NCBI RefSeq assembly: GCF_051379705.1
Contig: NZ_CP179868.1
Coordinates: 1,364,001-1,428,000 of the forward strand
Reading direction: 5' to 3'
Source: Ekhidna sp051379705
Lineage (GTDB): Bacteria > Bacteroidota > Bacteroidia > Cytophagales > Cyclobacteriaceae
Length of the DNA stretch: 64,000 bases
The position numbers and the translations under genes are program-made. The notes beneath the pieces were generated by a model that saw nothing but the letters and a program-made list of their open reading frames with translations, made no database searches and had not been told where the DNA came from. Below are positions 12,637-20,374 of this stretch, in pieces; the stretch's first letter is position 1, and each line of letters opens with the position of its first letter.

Positions 12637-12718
12637 GCGGATGTGGCGAAATTGGTAGACGCACTAGACTTAGGATCTAGCGCCGCGAGGCATGGGGGTT
12701 CGAGTCCCTCCATCCGCA
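12637..12718 (+). tRNA. tRNA-Leu (anticodon TAG)
   Basis: An 82-nt class II tRNA. Acceptor GCGGATG/CATCCGC with discriminator A, the anticodon stem CTAGA/TCTAG with loop CTTAGGA gives TAG. A long variable arm (CGCCGCGAGGCATG region) and T-loop GGTTCGAGTCC are present. CCA is not encoded. Confidence 0.96.
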
Positions 12719-12727
12719 CTGAAGAAC

Positions 12728-12776
12728 AACCCTCTTTCCGAGACCCGATAAACGGGACGAGTAAGAGGGTTTTTAT
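12728..12776 (+). terminator. Terminator after tRNA-Leu
   Basis: A 9-bp stem AACCCTCTT/AAGAGGGTT with an inner CCCG/CGGG hairpin is followed by TTTTTATTTT. It separates the tRNA from tig. Confidence 0.75.
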
Positions 12777-12801
12777 TTTATAAACATCAAACAATAGTAC
12801 G

Positions 12802-14118
12802 TTGGATATAACTTTTGACAAAACAGAAAAAACACAAGGTGTAATTAAAATTAGCGTAAACCGAGCTGATTTTCAACCAGGTGTAGATCAAAAAATCAAA
12901 GAGTACAGCAAGACTGCTAACATTAAAGGGTTCCGTCAGGGAAAAGTTCCTACTGGAATGATTAAAAAGATGTATGGTAATGCTTTGATAGTGGATGAAA
13001 TCAATAAGCTAGTTTCTGAAAAGCTAAACGCTTACTTGAGAGAAGGCGAAACACAGTTCTTGGGTGAGCCCTTACCAGCTGAAACTGACCAAGAATTTAA
13101 CTGGGAAAATCAAGACTCATTTGAATTCAAATATGAGATAGGTTTTGCAGAGCCTTTTGACCTAAAGGTTGATAAGAAGGTAAAGTTGGAGAAATACTTT
13201 ATCAATGTGGATGAGAAAGTGATCGATGAAACTATTGAGAACCTACAGCGTCAATTTGGAGAGATGGAAAATCCTGAAGTTTCATCAGATAAAGATACGC
13301 TCTACGGACAGGTGAAATCTAAGGATGGTGAAATAGACCAGGAAATTAGCATTGACCTAAGAGACGTTGAGAAAGGCACACTTAAGAAACTTGTTGGCAT
13401 TAAAAATGGAGTTGAGGTTGAAATTGACATCAAAAAGAGCTTCAAGCACGAAAATGCTATAAAAAATCAACTTAGACTTAATGATGAAGAGTTCAAAAAG
13501 TTGAAGAAGTTGACATTTACTTTGAAGGCTATCAATCATTATAAATTAGCTTCAGTAAATCAAGAATTGTTTGATAAAACATTCGGTCAGGGCACGATAA
13601 AAGATGAGGCTGGTTTCAGAGATCGCGTGAAAGAGATAGTTTCTCAAAACTATTCTGCAGAATCTGATAAATTCTTTGATCATCAGGTAAGAGAAAAGTT
13701 AACAGATTCTGCGAAAATCAATCTTCCTGATGAATTCCTTAAAAAGTGGTTGATTCGGACGAATGATAATATTACTCCTGAACTCATGGAGTTGGAGTAC
13801 GAATCATATTCAAAAGAATTGAAATGGTCACTTATCAGAAATCAGCTAGTAAAGAGCAAAGACATTAAGGTGGAGCATGAAGATGTTACTAATGAAGCTA
13901 AGGAACTCATCAAGAAGCAATTTGCAGGATCAGGAATGGGCAACCAGATGGATGATCAGCTTGATACTTTTGCTCAGAATTATTTACAAGGTGAAAATGG
14001 TGAGAATTATATGAAAGTTTTCAATCAAGTTCAATCCAATAAAGTCCTGGATCATGTGAAGAATGAGATTACGGTGAAAGAGAAAACAGTCTCACTAGAC
14101 GAATTTAGAAAACTGTAA
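12802..14118 (+). CDS. tig: Trigger factor, TTG start
   Basis: A 438-residue ribosome-associated folding chaperone. The N-terminal domain shows the ribosome-binding signature near residue 45 (GFRQGKVPTGMIKKMYG). The central part is divergent, as usual for Bacteroidota trigger factors, and the C-terminal helical arms follow. The start is TTG at 12802: an in-frame TAA lies seven codons upstream and no ATG or GTG comes between, and the resulting N-terminus MDITFDKTEK fits the family. It precedes clpP and clpX in the common tig-clpP-clpX order, but a hairpin lies between tig and clpP. Confidence 0.93.
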   Translation: MDITFDKTEKTQGVIKISVNRADFQPGVDQKIKEYSKTANIKGFRQGKVPTGMIKKMYGNALIVDEINKLVSEKLNAYLREGETQFLGEPLPAETDQEFNWENQDSFEFKYEIGFAEPFDLKVDKKVKLEKYFINVDEKVIDETIENLQRQFGEMENPEVSSDKDTLYGQVKSKDGEIDQEISIDLRDVEKGTLKKLVGIKNGVEVEIDIKKSFKHENAIKNQLRLNDEEFKKLKKLTFTLKAINHYKLASVNQELFDKTFGQGTIKDEAGFRDRVKEIVSQNYSAESDKFFDHQVREKLTDSAKINLPDEFLKKWLIRTNDNITPELMELEYESYSKELKWSLIRNQLVKSKDIKVEHEDVTNEAKELIKKQFAGSGMGNQMDDQLDTFAQNYLQGENGENYMKVFNQVQSNKVLDHVKNEITVKEKTVSLDEFRKL

Positions 14119-14153
14119 TTTTGAACCAAATGGCATCATTTTAGGTTTTGAAG

Positions 14154-14180
14154 AAGTCCTGTACACAGGACTTTTTTATT
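14154..14180 (+). terminator. Terminator between tig and clpP
   Basis: Perfect 8-bp stem AAGTCCTG/CAGGACTT, loop TACA, followed by a T-rich run TTTTTTATTTTT. It should end most tig transcripts, so clpPX probably has additional transcription of its own. Confidence 0.8.
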
Positions 14181-14208
14181 TTTACACCTTATACTTTAAC
14201 TTATTGAA

Positions 14209-14877
14209 ATGATAAATACTGAGGAATTCAGAAAATTCGCTGTAAAAGGCCAAAATATAAGCGGAACAGCTGTTGATGGTTATGTCCAGCATGTAGAAAA
14301 CATGACTAGAGCTGTAATCGAGGAGCGACCTACTAATTTCCGGGAAATCGATGTTTTTTCTCGTCTAATCATGGATCGTATTATTTTTCTCGGAATGCAG
14401 GTAGAAGAAAACATTGCCAATATTATTACTGCGCAATTGTTGTTTCTGGAGTCAGTAGATTCAAAAAAGGATATATTGTTATACGTAAACAGTCCTGGTG
14501 GCTCAGTATATGCCGGACTCGGTATGTATGATACTATGCAGTATGTGAATCCGGATGTGGCCACTATTTGTACTGGCATGGCTGCCTCTATGGGAGCTGT
14601 ATTATTAGCAGGTGGAGCTGAAGGGAAAAGATCTGCTCTTCCACATGCAAGAGTGATGATTCACCAACCAAGTGGGGGAATGCAGGGTCAATCTAGGGAT
14701 ATGGAGATCACTCTGAAACAAATGCAAGAGTTGAGAAAAGATCTTTATGGTATTTTATCGAAGCATTCTGGTAAATCTTTGAAGGACATTGAAAAAGATT
14801 CTGATCGTGACTATTGGATGCGTGCATCAGAAGCAAAGGAATATGGCCTCATTGATGAGGTATTAGAAAAAAAATAA
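14209..14877 (+). CDS. clpP: ATP-dependent Clp protease proteolytic subunit
   Basis: A 222-residue serine peptidase (S14) that forms the double-heptamer degradation chamber. The catalytic triad is visible: Ser127 in CTGMAASMGA, His152 in MIHQPSGG, and Asp201 in SDRDYWM. The oxyanion segment VNSPGGSV is at 93-100. The N-terminus before FREIDVF is typical for the phylum. The clpX start is 4 bp after the clpP stop, so the two are co-expressed and ClpX supplies unfolding activity. Confidence 0.97.
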   Translation: MINTEEFRKFAVKGQNISGTAVDGYVQHVENMTRAVIEERPTNFREIDVFSRLIMDRIIFLGMQVEENIANIITAQLLFLESVDSKKDILLYVNSPGGSVYAGLGMYDTMQYVNPDVATICTGMAASMGAVLLAGGAEGKRSALPHARVMIHQPSGGMQGQSRDMEITLKQMQELRKDLYGILSKHSGKSLKDIEKDSDRDYWMRASEAKEYGLIDEVLEKK

Positions 14878-14881
14878 AATC

Positions 14882-16111
14882 ATGGCTCAAGTTACTTGTA
14901 GTTTTTGTGGTAGAAATAAGAAAGATGTAGATCTGATGATATCAGGCATACATGCTCACATCTGTGATAAGTGTATTGCTCAAGCTCAACAGATCTTAAA
15001 TGAAGAATTAAAAACTACATCTGAGAATGAAAGTCCAAATTTCAAGCTCATCAAGCCTGTAGATATGAAATCTCACCTTGATGAGTTTGTAATTGGTCAA
15101 GATGAAGCAAAGAAGTATATCTCTGTTGCAGTGTACAATCATTACAAGCGATTGATGCAAACAGTAGATAAAGATGATATCGTGATTGAAAAGTCGAATA
15201 TCATCATGGTGGGTCAAACAGGTACAGGTAAGACTTATCTTGCCAGAACGCTTGCCAAGATTCTCCAAGTACCTTTCTGTATTGCTGATGCAACAGTCTT
15301 AACTGAAGCTGGGTATGTTGGCGAAGATGTTGAAAGTATACTTACCCGGCTTTTGCAGTCAGCAAATTATGATGTAGAAGCTGCTGAGAGAGGTATTGTT
15401 TATATTGACGAGATTGATAAAATAGCCAGAAAGTCAGATAATCCATCAATCACTCGTGATGTAAGTGGCGAGGGTGTGCAACAGGCATTGCTTAAACTTT
15501 TAGAGGGTACGACTGTAAACGTACCACCTCAGGGAGGAAGAAAGCATCCGGATCAGAAGATGATTAATGTAAATACAGAAAACATTTTATTTATATGTGG
15601 CGGAGCCTTTGATGGAATAGAAAGACATATCGCGAACAGGCTTAATACACGCCCTATTGGTTTCGCAAATGACAATGAATTTAATTCTGGTGTCATTGAT
15701 AAGGATAATTTATTGCAATATATCACTGCCCAAGACATCAAAAGCTTTGGTTTGATTCCAGAGTTAATTGGGCGTCTTCCTGTTTTGACTCATCTAGATC
15801 CACTTGATACTGATGCGCTAAAACGAATTTTGACCGAACCTAAAAATGCGCTAGTCAAACAATATGCCAAGTTGTTTGATATGGAAGATGTTAAACTTGA
15901 CCTCCAGGATGATGCATTGGATTACATAGTAGAGAAAGCAATGGAATTTAAACTTGGAGCTCGCGGATTAAGATCAATTTGTGAAGCGATAGTTACTGAT
16001 GCAATGTTTGAGTTGCCGTCCAATAAGGAGATTAAGGAGATGGTAATAGACAGAACTTATGCTGCAGAAAAATTCGAGAAATCGAAATTCAATAAACTTA
16101 GAGCTGCTTAG
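14882..16111 (+). CDS. clpX: Clp protease ATP-binding subunit ClpX
   Basis: A 409-residue AAA+ unfoldase. The N-terminal zinc-binding domain has Cys6, Cys9, Cys28 and Cys31. Walker A is GQTGTGKT at 111-118, Walker B is IVYIDEIDKI near 175-184, and a GYVGEDVESIL sequence matches the family. It recognises substrates and feeds them to ClpP. Its stop codon overlaps by three bases the stop of the convergent LpxB-like gene; no hairpin is visible there. Confidence 0.97.
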   Translation: MAQVTCSFCGRNKKDVDLMISGIHAHICDKCIAQAQQILNEELKTTSENESPNFKLIKPVDMKSHLDEFVIGQDEAKKYISVAVYNHYKRLMQTVDKDDIVIEKSNIIMVGQTGTGKTYLARTLAKILQVPFCIADATVLTEAGYVGEDVESILTRLLQSANYDVEAAERGIVYIDEIDKIARKSDNPSITRDVSGEGVQQALLKLLEGTTVNVPPQGGRKHPDQKMINVNTENILFICGGAFDGIERHIANRLNTRPIGFANDNEFNSGVIDKDNLLQYITAQDIKSFGLIPELIGRLPVLTHLDPLDTDALKRILTEPKNALVKQYAKLFDMEDVKLDLQDDALDYIVEKAMEFKLGARGLRSICEAIVTDAMFELPSNKEIKEMVIDRTYAAEKFEKSKFNKLRAA

Positions 16112-17100
16112 CTCTTCACTTCTTCCATCCAATTCACAAGCGTTTGAGCTGCTGTTCTCACCACAGGTTGAGTGCCGATCTTATTTTTAAAGTCCTGATA
16201 TGAGGCCAGCATTGAAGCACAGTATTCATGATTGTTCAATAGCAAATTCAGTTCTTCCTGTATCAAATCAAACTGGTTTGGCTTAAAATTTTTAACTACA
16301 TTTTGACCTAAAATTTCATTGACGAGCGGCTTCTCTGTTTTTGTAAACCCCAAGAGGCCATGTTTACCTGAAATAGATATCTGAGGGCAATTCATAAATG
16401 CAGCTGCTATCGAGTCTATTTCTGAATCTACAATAACAGCATTAGAATTCTTTAATGTATCGAGCTTATTGCTATTCAGGTTCACATTTAAGGAATCAAG
16501 CTTGGATCTTATGACCTCATTAGCTAATGATGAATGAATATTCCACTGGCAGCTTTTGATTCTTTTTGAGAATATTTTTACAAAGTAAATCAGCCTATTC
16601 AGGTTCCTATGTTCACCAATTACAATGCCTATAACTAGTCCCTCAGAATCTGTTTGTGAAAACTCATATTTACGGATAGTATCATTAAGATAATGTCCGA
16701 TGATTTCACTTTTTGGCACCGAATCATATATGGGTAAATCGACAAATGCTTTATCAAAAGACTTGAGAGCTCGACGATGTGATCGTATTCCTGTATTGTA
16801 GTTTGCCGTTTGGAGAAAATAACACGTCTTACCTCCTTGGTTCTTAATTCTCCTTATCAGATTACGATCAAATGATTCACCAATGACAACTAACAAATCA
16901 AATTTAATTGCCTGAATAAAGGTTGGTTTAATAGGACTATACGCGATTTCAAACTCTAACCCATCCTCAGATACTTTCGTAGTTTCACTATTGGAATTAC
17001 AGTATATCTCTGCTCGAATATCGAAACGGCGAATTTCCTCCGTCAAAATTTCTGCGCAATCCTTGGATTCAGGAGAACTAGTTATGATCAAATAGTTCAT
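16108..17100 (-). CDS. LpxB-like glycosyltransferase, divergent
   Basis: A 330-residue protein similar in layout to lipid-A-disaccharide synthase (GT19), which is usually about 370 residues. The middle part SFDKAFVDLPIYDSVPKSE followed by IIGHYLNDTI recalls the VDKMFVILPFE...VGHPLLD region of LpxB. The end (EKPLVNEILGQNVVKNF, then EELNLLLNN and MLASYQDFKNKIG) recalls its C-terminal helices. Sequence in the N-terminal acceptor domain is strongly divergent, and the GEASGD motif is replaced (TSSPESKD). It is translationally coupled (ATGA) to queD. It may act on another sugar acceptor or be inactive. Not recognised beyond family level. Confidence 0.6.
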   Translation of the reverse strand: MNYLIITSSPESKDCAEILTEEIRRFDIRAEIYCNSNSETTKVSEDGLEFEIAYSPIKPTFIQAIKFDLLVVIGESFDRNLIRRIKNQGGKTCYFLQTANYNTGIRSHRRALKSFDKAFVDLPIYDSVPKSEIIGHYLNDTIRKYEFSQTDSEGLVIGIVIGEHRNLNRLIYFVKIFSKRIKSCQWNIHSSLANEVIRSKLDSLNVNLNSNKLDTLKNSNAVIVDSEIDSIAAAFMNCPQISISGKHGLLGFTKTEKPLVNEILGQNVVKNFKPNQFDLIQEELNLLLNNHEYCASMLASYQDFKNKIGTQPVVRTAAQTLVNWMEEVKS

Positions 17101-17519
17101 TTATCTCCGTAATAATCAACGAAGTTCCTTGGCGTTTCGTAAAGTCGGAGGTGGTGTAAATTTGCTTTTGGAGCAATCTCCTGGATCTCGGGTTGCAAAA
17201 TCTTCCAAAATTCAATAATCAAATTTTCACAACTGGCCATTTTGCCTTCCATAAAGGAAACATCCAGATTTAAGTTTTTATGATCAACCTTTTCCAAGAT
17301 TTCTTCTTTTATGAGATTACTCAAGCGTTTTAGGTCAATTACGAATCCTGTTTCGGGATCAGGAACACCCTTTACGCCCACAATTAACTCAAAGTTGTGA
17401 CCATGCCAATTTTCATTTGCGCAGGGTCCAAATATTTCAACATTCTTTTCCTTAGTCCAATTGGAATTATAAAGTTTATGAGCTGCGTTAAAGTGTTCTT
17501 TTCGATAAACAATTACCAT
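17097..17519 (-). CDS. queD: 6-carboxytetrahydropterin synthase (QueD/PTPS family)
   Basis: A 140-residue T-fold enzyme converting dihydroneopterin triphosphate to 6-carboxytetrahydropterin in queuosine synthesis. Zinc ligands are His14 (FNAAHKL) and His39/His41 (ENWHGHNF). The catalytic cysteine region is GPCANENWH (Cys33), and the C-terminal HLRLYETPRN is typical. QueE, which uses its product, lies 12 kb away on the same strand. A TATCTTTG box ends 5 bp before the ATG, predicting a leaderless or nearly leaderless mRNA. Overlaps the LpxB-like gene by ATGA. Confidence 0.92.
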   Translation of the reverse strand: MVIVYRKEHFNAAHKLYNSNWTKEKNVEIFGPCANENWHGHNFELIVGVKGVPDPETGFVIDLKRLSNLIKEEILEKVDHKNLNLDVSFMEGKMASCENLIIEFWKILQPEIQEIAPKANLHHLRLYETPRNFVDYYGDK

Positions 17520-17523
17520 GTGG

Positions 17524-17556
17524 CAAAGATAGACACGTAAAAAAAAAGCCCTTCAA
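17524..17556 (-). promoter_or_regulatory. Promoter of queD, possibly leaderless
   Basis: TTG (17556-17554), a 22-nt spacer and TATCTTTG (17531-17524) on the minus strand. With the usual start about 4 nt after the box, transcription begins at about 17520, next to the ATG at 17519. The -33 part lies inside the upstream terminator hairpin. Confidence 0.5.
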
Positions 17557-17568
17557 AAGAAGAGCTTT
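17539..17568 (-). terminator. Terminator of the metalloprotease-small exported protein unit
   Basis: On the minus strand the stem AAAGCTCTTC/GAAGGGCTTT (one G-T pair) has loop TTTT and a following T-run. It lies just past the small exported protein gene and overlaps the queD promoter. Confidence 0.7.
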
Positions 17569-17573
17569 AAATT

Positions 17574-18089
17574 TTATCTAAACTTGATTTTATCCAGATA
17601 GGCTTCAATTTCAGGAGCCTTTTTCATTTTCTTGAGCTTAGCTTCAATATCTTCGGTGTAATAGTTCTTCAACTTGATACCTTTTGAAACTACTGCCTTC
17701 ATTCTGATATATGCGTTTCGCTCAGTGATATCACCAGCGTCCACTTTTTTCTCATAATATTTGTTTACTCTCCAAATTGCTTTGTGAAGAGAAGGCTTTA
17801 TTACTTTCTTTTCTTCAACAGCGTATGCCCCTGTTCCCATTTCGTAGTAAACGAAATCGTTTTCAAATCTATTTAGGAGCATTGTAATAGTATCACCCAA
17901 TACATGAGGACCAACATAATACCCTCTCTTGGTGGCATCTTCACCTAAACTGGTAGTACTTTTATTTAAATAAGTAACACCACCAGTTCCGTATGCTTCA
18001 CTACTTCCTGAAAATCTTGCCTGACCATATAACGATATAGCGCTAGTGAATATGGCAACCAAAATCACACAACTTTTTTTATTATTCAT
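17574..18089 (-). CDS. Exported protein of unknown function
   Basis: A 171-residue protein with a signal peptide (residues 1-22, ending SLYGQ). The mature part begins with a Gly/Ser-rich stretch and ends in a Lys-rich, probably helical tail (EAKLKKMKKAPEIEAYLDKIKF). No cysteine follows the signal, so it is not a lipoprotein. It starts 15 bp after the metalloprotease gene and is followed by a terminator, so both share a transcript. I do not recognise the family. The second SusCD locus also has a small exported protein directly after its protease, but the two are not obviously alike. Confidence 0.75.
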   Translation of the reverse strand: MNNKKSCVILVAIFTSAISLYGQARFSGSSEAYGTGGVTYLNKSTTSLGEDATKRGYYVGPHVLGDTITMLLNRFENDFVYYEMGTGAYAVEEKKVIKPSLHKAIWRVNKYYEKKVDAGDITERNAYIRMKAVVSKGIKLKNYYTEDIEAKLKKMKKAPEIEAYLDKIKFR

Positions 18090-18104
18090 TTTTGATAATT
18101 CTTC

Positions 18105-20306
18105 TTAATCGTTTTTTATAATTCTTCGTACTTCTTTTTTACCATCAAAATCTATACCGAGAAGGTATATTCCGTTTGTTAAGTTGCTTATGTTGATGGT
18201 ATTTTTTGATTGACTAAAGTTTCCTTTCATAACAACCCTGCCCAATAGGTCTGATATAGAGTAATTTACTTCTTGCACATTACCCTTCATTTTCACAACG
18301 AGATTATGTGATGCTGGGTTAGGATATATGTCGAATCTACTTTGATTGTCGACACTTAATATTTGGCTTGATAAGACTTCAATCTCGTCAGTATAACTAG
18401 ATCTATTGCCGCTTATTCCATCGGCATATAATCTATACCTGTAGGTATTTGCTTCTGTTAGAGTATCCCTAAAGAATATTACATTTCTATCTAACCGTTT
18501 ATATTCTTCGAATTCACCTCCAGAAACTGCACGCTCAAGCACGTATGCTGTTTCATTGGTAGATCCATCAAACCAGCGAATTGTAGCAACCTTATTTTCC
18601 ACTTTTGATAGTCTGAAATCAATTGGATTGCCAACAGTGAAATCTGGAGTAATGGTGATATTATCTAAAAAGATATTATTGCCATTTCTAGAAATATTCT
18701 TAAATGCAATTCGAGCGAATTCCAATTCTTCCGGCACCTCATATTTTATTGTCTTACGTTCCCAATCTGTAGTTGCAGGAACAAATGCATTTAGAATTGG
18801 TTCTGCTGTGGAAAGCTCTTCGCCACCTTCCCTCCAAATATCAATTTGCTTGGAGCCACATTGGGATGCCAATAGTAATTCTAGCGTATCGTATCTTGCC
18901 GGTATTGGCTCCGCAGGAGCATCATCCTGGGCAAGGTATGTATATGCCAAATCAAAAGAAATTGTAAATTCTCGAATCCCATCGGTATTGTAATTTCTTA
19001 GAATAAGAAAGTCTTCATTTCTATTCAAGTCTGTCTGATAATCAAAATTATTTAACCAAAAAGAACCAGAATTAGCATCTTCATCGACATCTACATCAGA
19101 CCTGAAGTCAAAACTTAAAGCTCTGTCTGGATTTTCAATGCTGAAATCAGATGGAATTCCATCGTTTACAGGAGTAGAATAAGACTCACTTAAGGTATTT
19201 ACAAGCGGATCAGTGATATTAACAAAAGTCGATCTCTCCAGAGTAGATATCTCATTCTGACTATTGGTAACTGTAAGTGAAACACTGAAAATTCCAGATT
19301 CATTATAAGTTATAACTGGATCTTCATCACTACTACTTGATGGAGTACCTCCTTCAAATGTCCATTCGTACGAGACAGCTCCAAAAGCATCACCATCGAA
19401 GGCAATTTGCGATCCTATGCATGTAGAGGGGTTATCGGCTGTATATTTAGCTGAGAAATTTTCTGTGGTGAATTTTAAATAGAATCTTCCATTTTCAAAT
19501 CCCTCTCTTACACGATCAAATTGTTCTGGAGAAAAGTAATCTTGGCAGGCATCTACTGAATAGGCCATTATATTGCTTGGATCAGGGACATAAGTGTCTC
19601 CATTGGCATCTTTCGCACTACCTAAGTATGTACAACTACCATCGACCATACCACTTAAATTAGGATCAGCAGGTGTATCACATACATTATCCCCAGCCGT
19701 CAAGCAATTACTTCCGTCAACCAATTCATCGGTTGTACCAGTGTTGGTCTTACCATGTGTGTGGAATAATGTAAAGTAATGGCCAAGCTCATGCTCTAAC
19801 GTGGTGCCATTCAATGTACAGCCATAAGTCGTAAATACTCTATCTGAACTAGGTGGAAAGCGTGTATATCCACATAGCGAAGAAGCTCCACTAGATAAGG
19901 ATCCAGAGAAATAAACATTGATAACCCCTTGAATGTCATTGCCTGAGGCAACTGCTCCTTCATTCGCACTATTCAGATCATAGTTGTTATCATCAACAAT
20001 AACATTCACTTCTCCTTGATGTTCAAATTCAATATTGGCACTGCTATAAAGATTATTTAGCTTGGTTATAATACCATTTAACTGAGTTTCAGTTAAACCT
20101 CCATCTCCTGATGTAGTCACAATGGTATGGAATTTGATCGGTATGACTACATCAGTAGCCGCAAGTGTTGTAAAATCTGCACTTGATCTTGTTGATGCAA
20201 ACTGCTCCATAAAATCAAGACTTTCCTGTGTTACTACTGTACCACATTCCTGTGATTTACTTTCAAAAAGTATTACAAAGCTGATTAGAAACAATATTTT
20301 CCTCAT
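18105..20306 (-). CDS. M43-type (cytophagalysin-like) secreted zinc metalloprotease with T9SS tail
   Basis: A predicted secreted protease of 733 residues. I start it at MRKILFLISF (20306) because an earlier in-frame ATG would encode the upstream terminator hairpin. A signal peptide is followed by a short propeptide, then the catalytic domain with HELGHYFTLFHTH; the usual Gly of HEXXHxxGxxH is Thr here (confirmed in the DNA near 19775). The Met-turn is NIMAYS and disulfide-forming Cys pairs are present. A PKD-like domain follows (YEWTFEGGTPS), then a jelly-roll-like and fibronectin-like part, then a T9SS type A sorting domain (FDIYPNPASHNLVV ... GIYLLGI). Pappalysin-family membership is from architecture; activity is untested. 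Sits behind a SusCD operon. Confidence 0.87.
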   Translation of the reverse strand: MRKILFLISFVILFESKSQECGTVVTQESLDFMEQFASTRSSADFTTLAATDVVIPIKFHTIVTTSGDGGLTETQLNGIITKLNNLYSSANIEFEHQGEVNVIVDDNNYDLNSANEGAVASGNDIQGVINVYFSGSLSSGASSLCGYTRFPPSSDRVFTTYGCTLNGTTLEHELGHYFTLFHTHGKTNTGTTDELVDGSNCLTAGDNVCDTPADPNLSGMVDGSCTYLGSAKDANGDTYVPDPSNIMAYSVDACQDYFSPEQFDRVREGFENGRFYLKFTTENFSAKYTADNPSTCIGSQIAFDGDAFGAVSYEWTFEGGTPSSSSDEDPVITYNESGIFSVSLTVTNSQNEISTLERSTFVNITDPLVNTLSESYSTPVNDGIPSDFSIENPDRALSFDFRSDVDVDEDANSGSFWLNNFDYQTDLNRNEDFLILRNYNTDGIREFTISFDLAYTYLAQDDAPAEPIPARYDTLELLLASQCGSKQIDIWREGGEELSTAEPILNAFVPATTDWERKTIKYEVPEELEFARIAFKNISRNGNNIFLDNITITPDFTVGNPIDFRLSKVENKVATIRWFDGSTNETAYVLERAVSGGEFEEYKRLDRNVIFFRDTLTEANTYRYRLYADGISGNRSSYTDEIEVLSSQILSVDNQSRFDIYPNPASHNLVVKMKGNVQEVNYSISDLLGRVVMKGNFSQSKNTINISNLTNGIYLLGIDFDGKKEVRRIIKND

Positions 20307-20323
20307 GTCCATGTGTTTAAAAC

Positions 20324-20355
20324 AAAAAATGAGCGCCGAAGTTCGACGCTCATTT
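20324..20355 (-). terminator. Terminator after the FAS1 lipoprotein gene
   Basis: Stem AAATGAGCG/CGCTCATTT with a further inner GTCGAA/TTCGGC pairing, followed on the minus strand by TTTTTTG. It separates the SusCD-lipoprotein genes from the metalloprotease gene. Confidence 0.75.
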
Positions 20356-20374
20356 ATATATATCATCTAGTTAA

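Noticed and set aside
12555..12821. Minus-strand frame across tRNA-Leu
   Set aside because: It is antisense to the tRNA, its promoter and terminator.
16100..16115. Terminator between clpX and the LpxB-like gene
   Set aside because: The stop codons overlap and no hairpin with a T-run is seen on either strand.
20307..20366. N-terminal extension of the M43 protease
   Set aside because: The extra codons would be read from the terminator hairpin of the upstream gene and would spoil the signal peptide.
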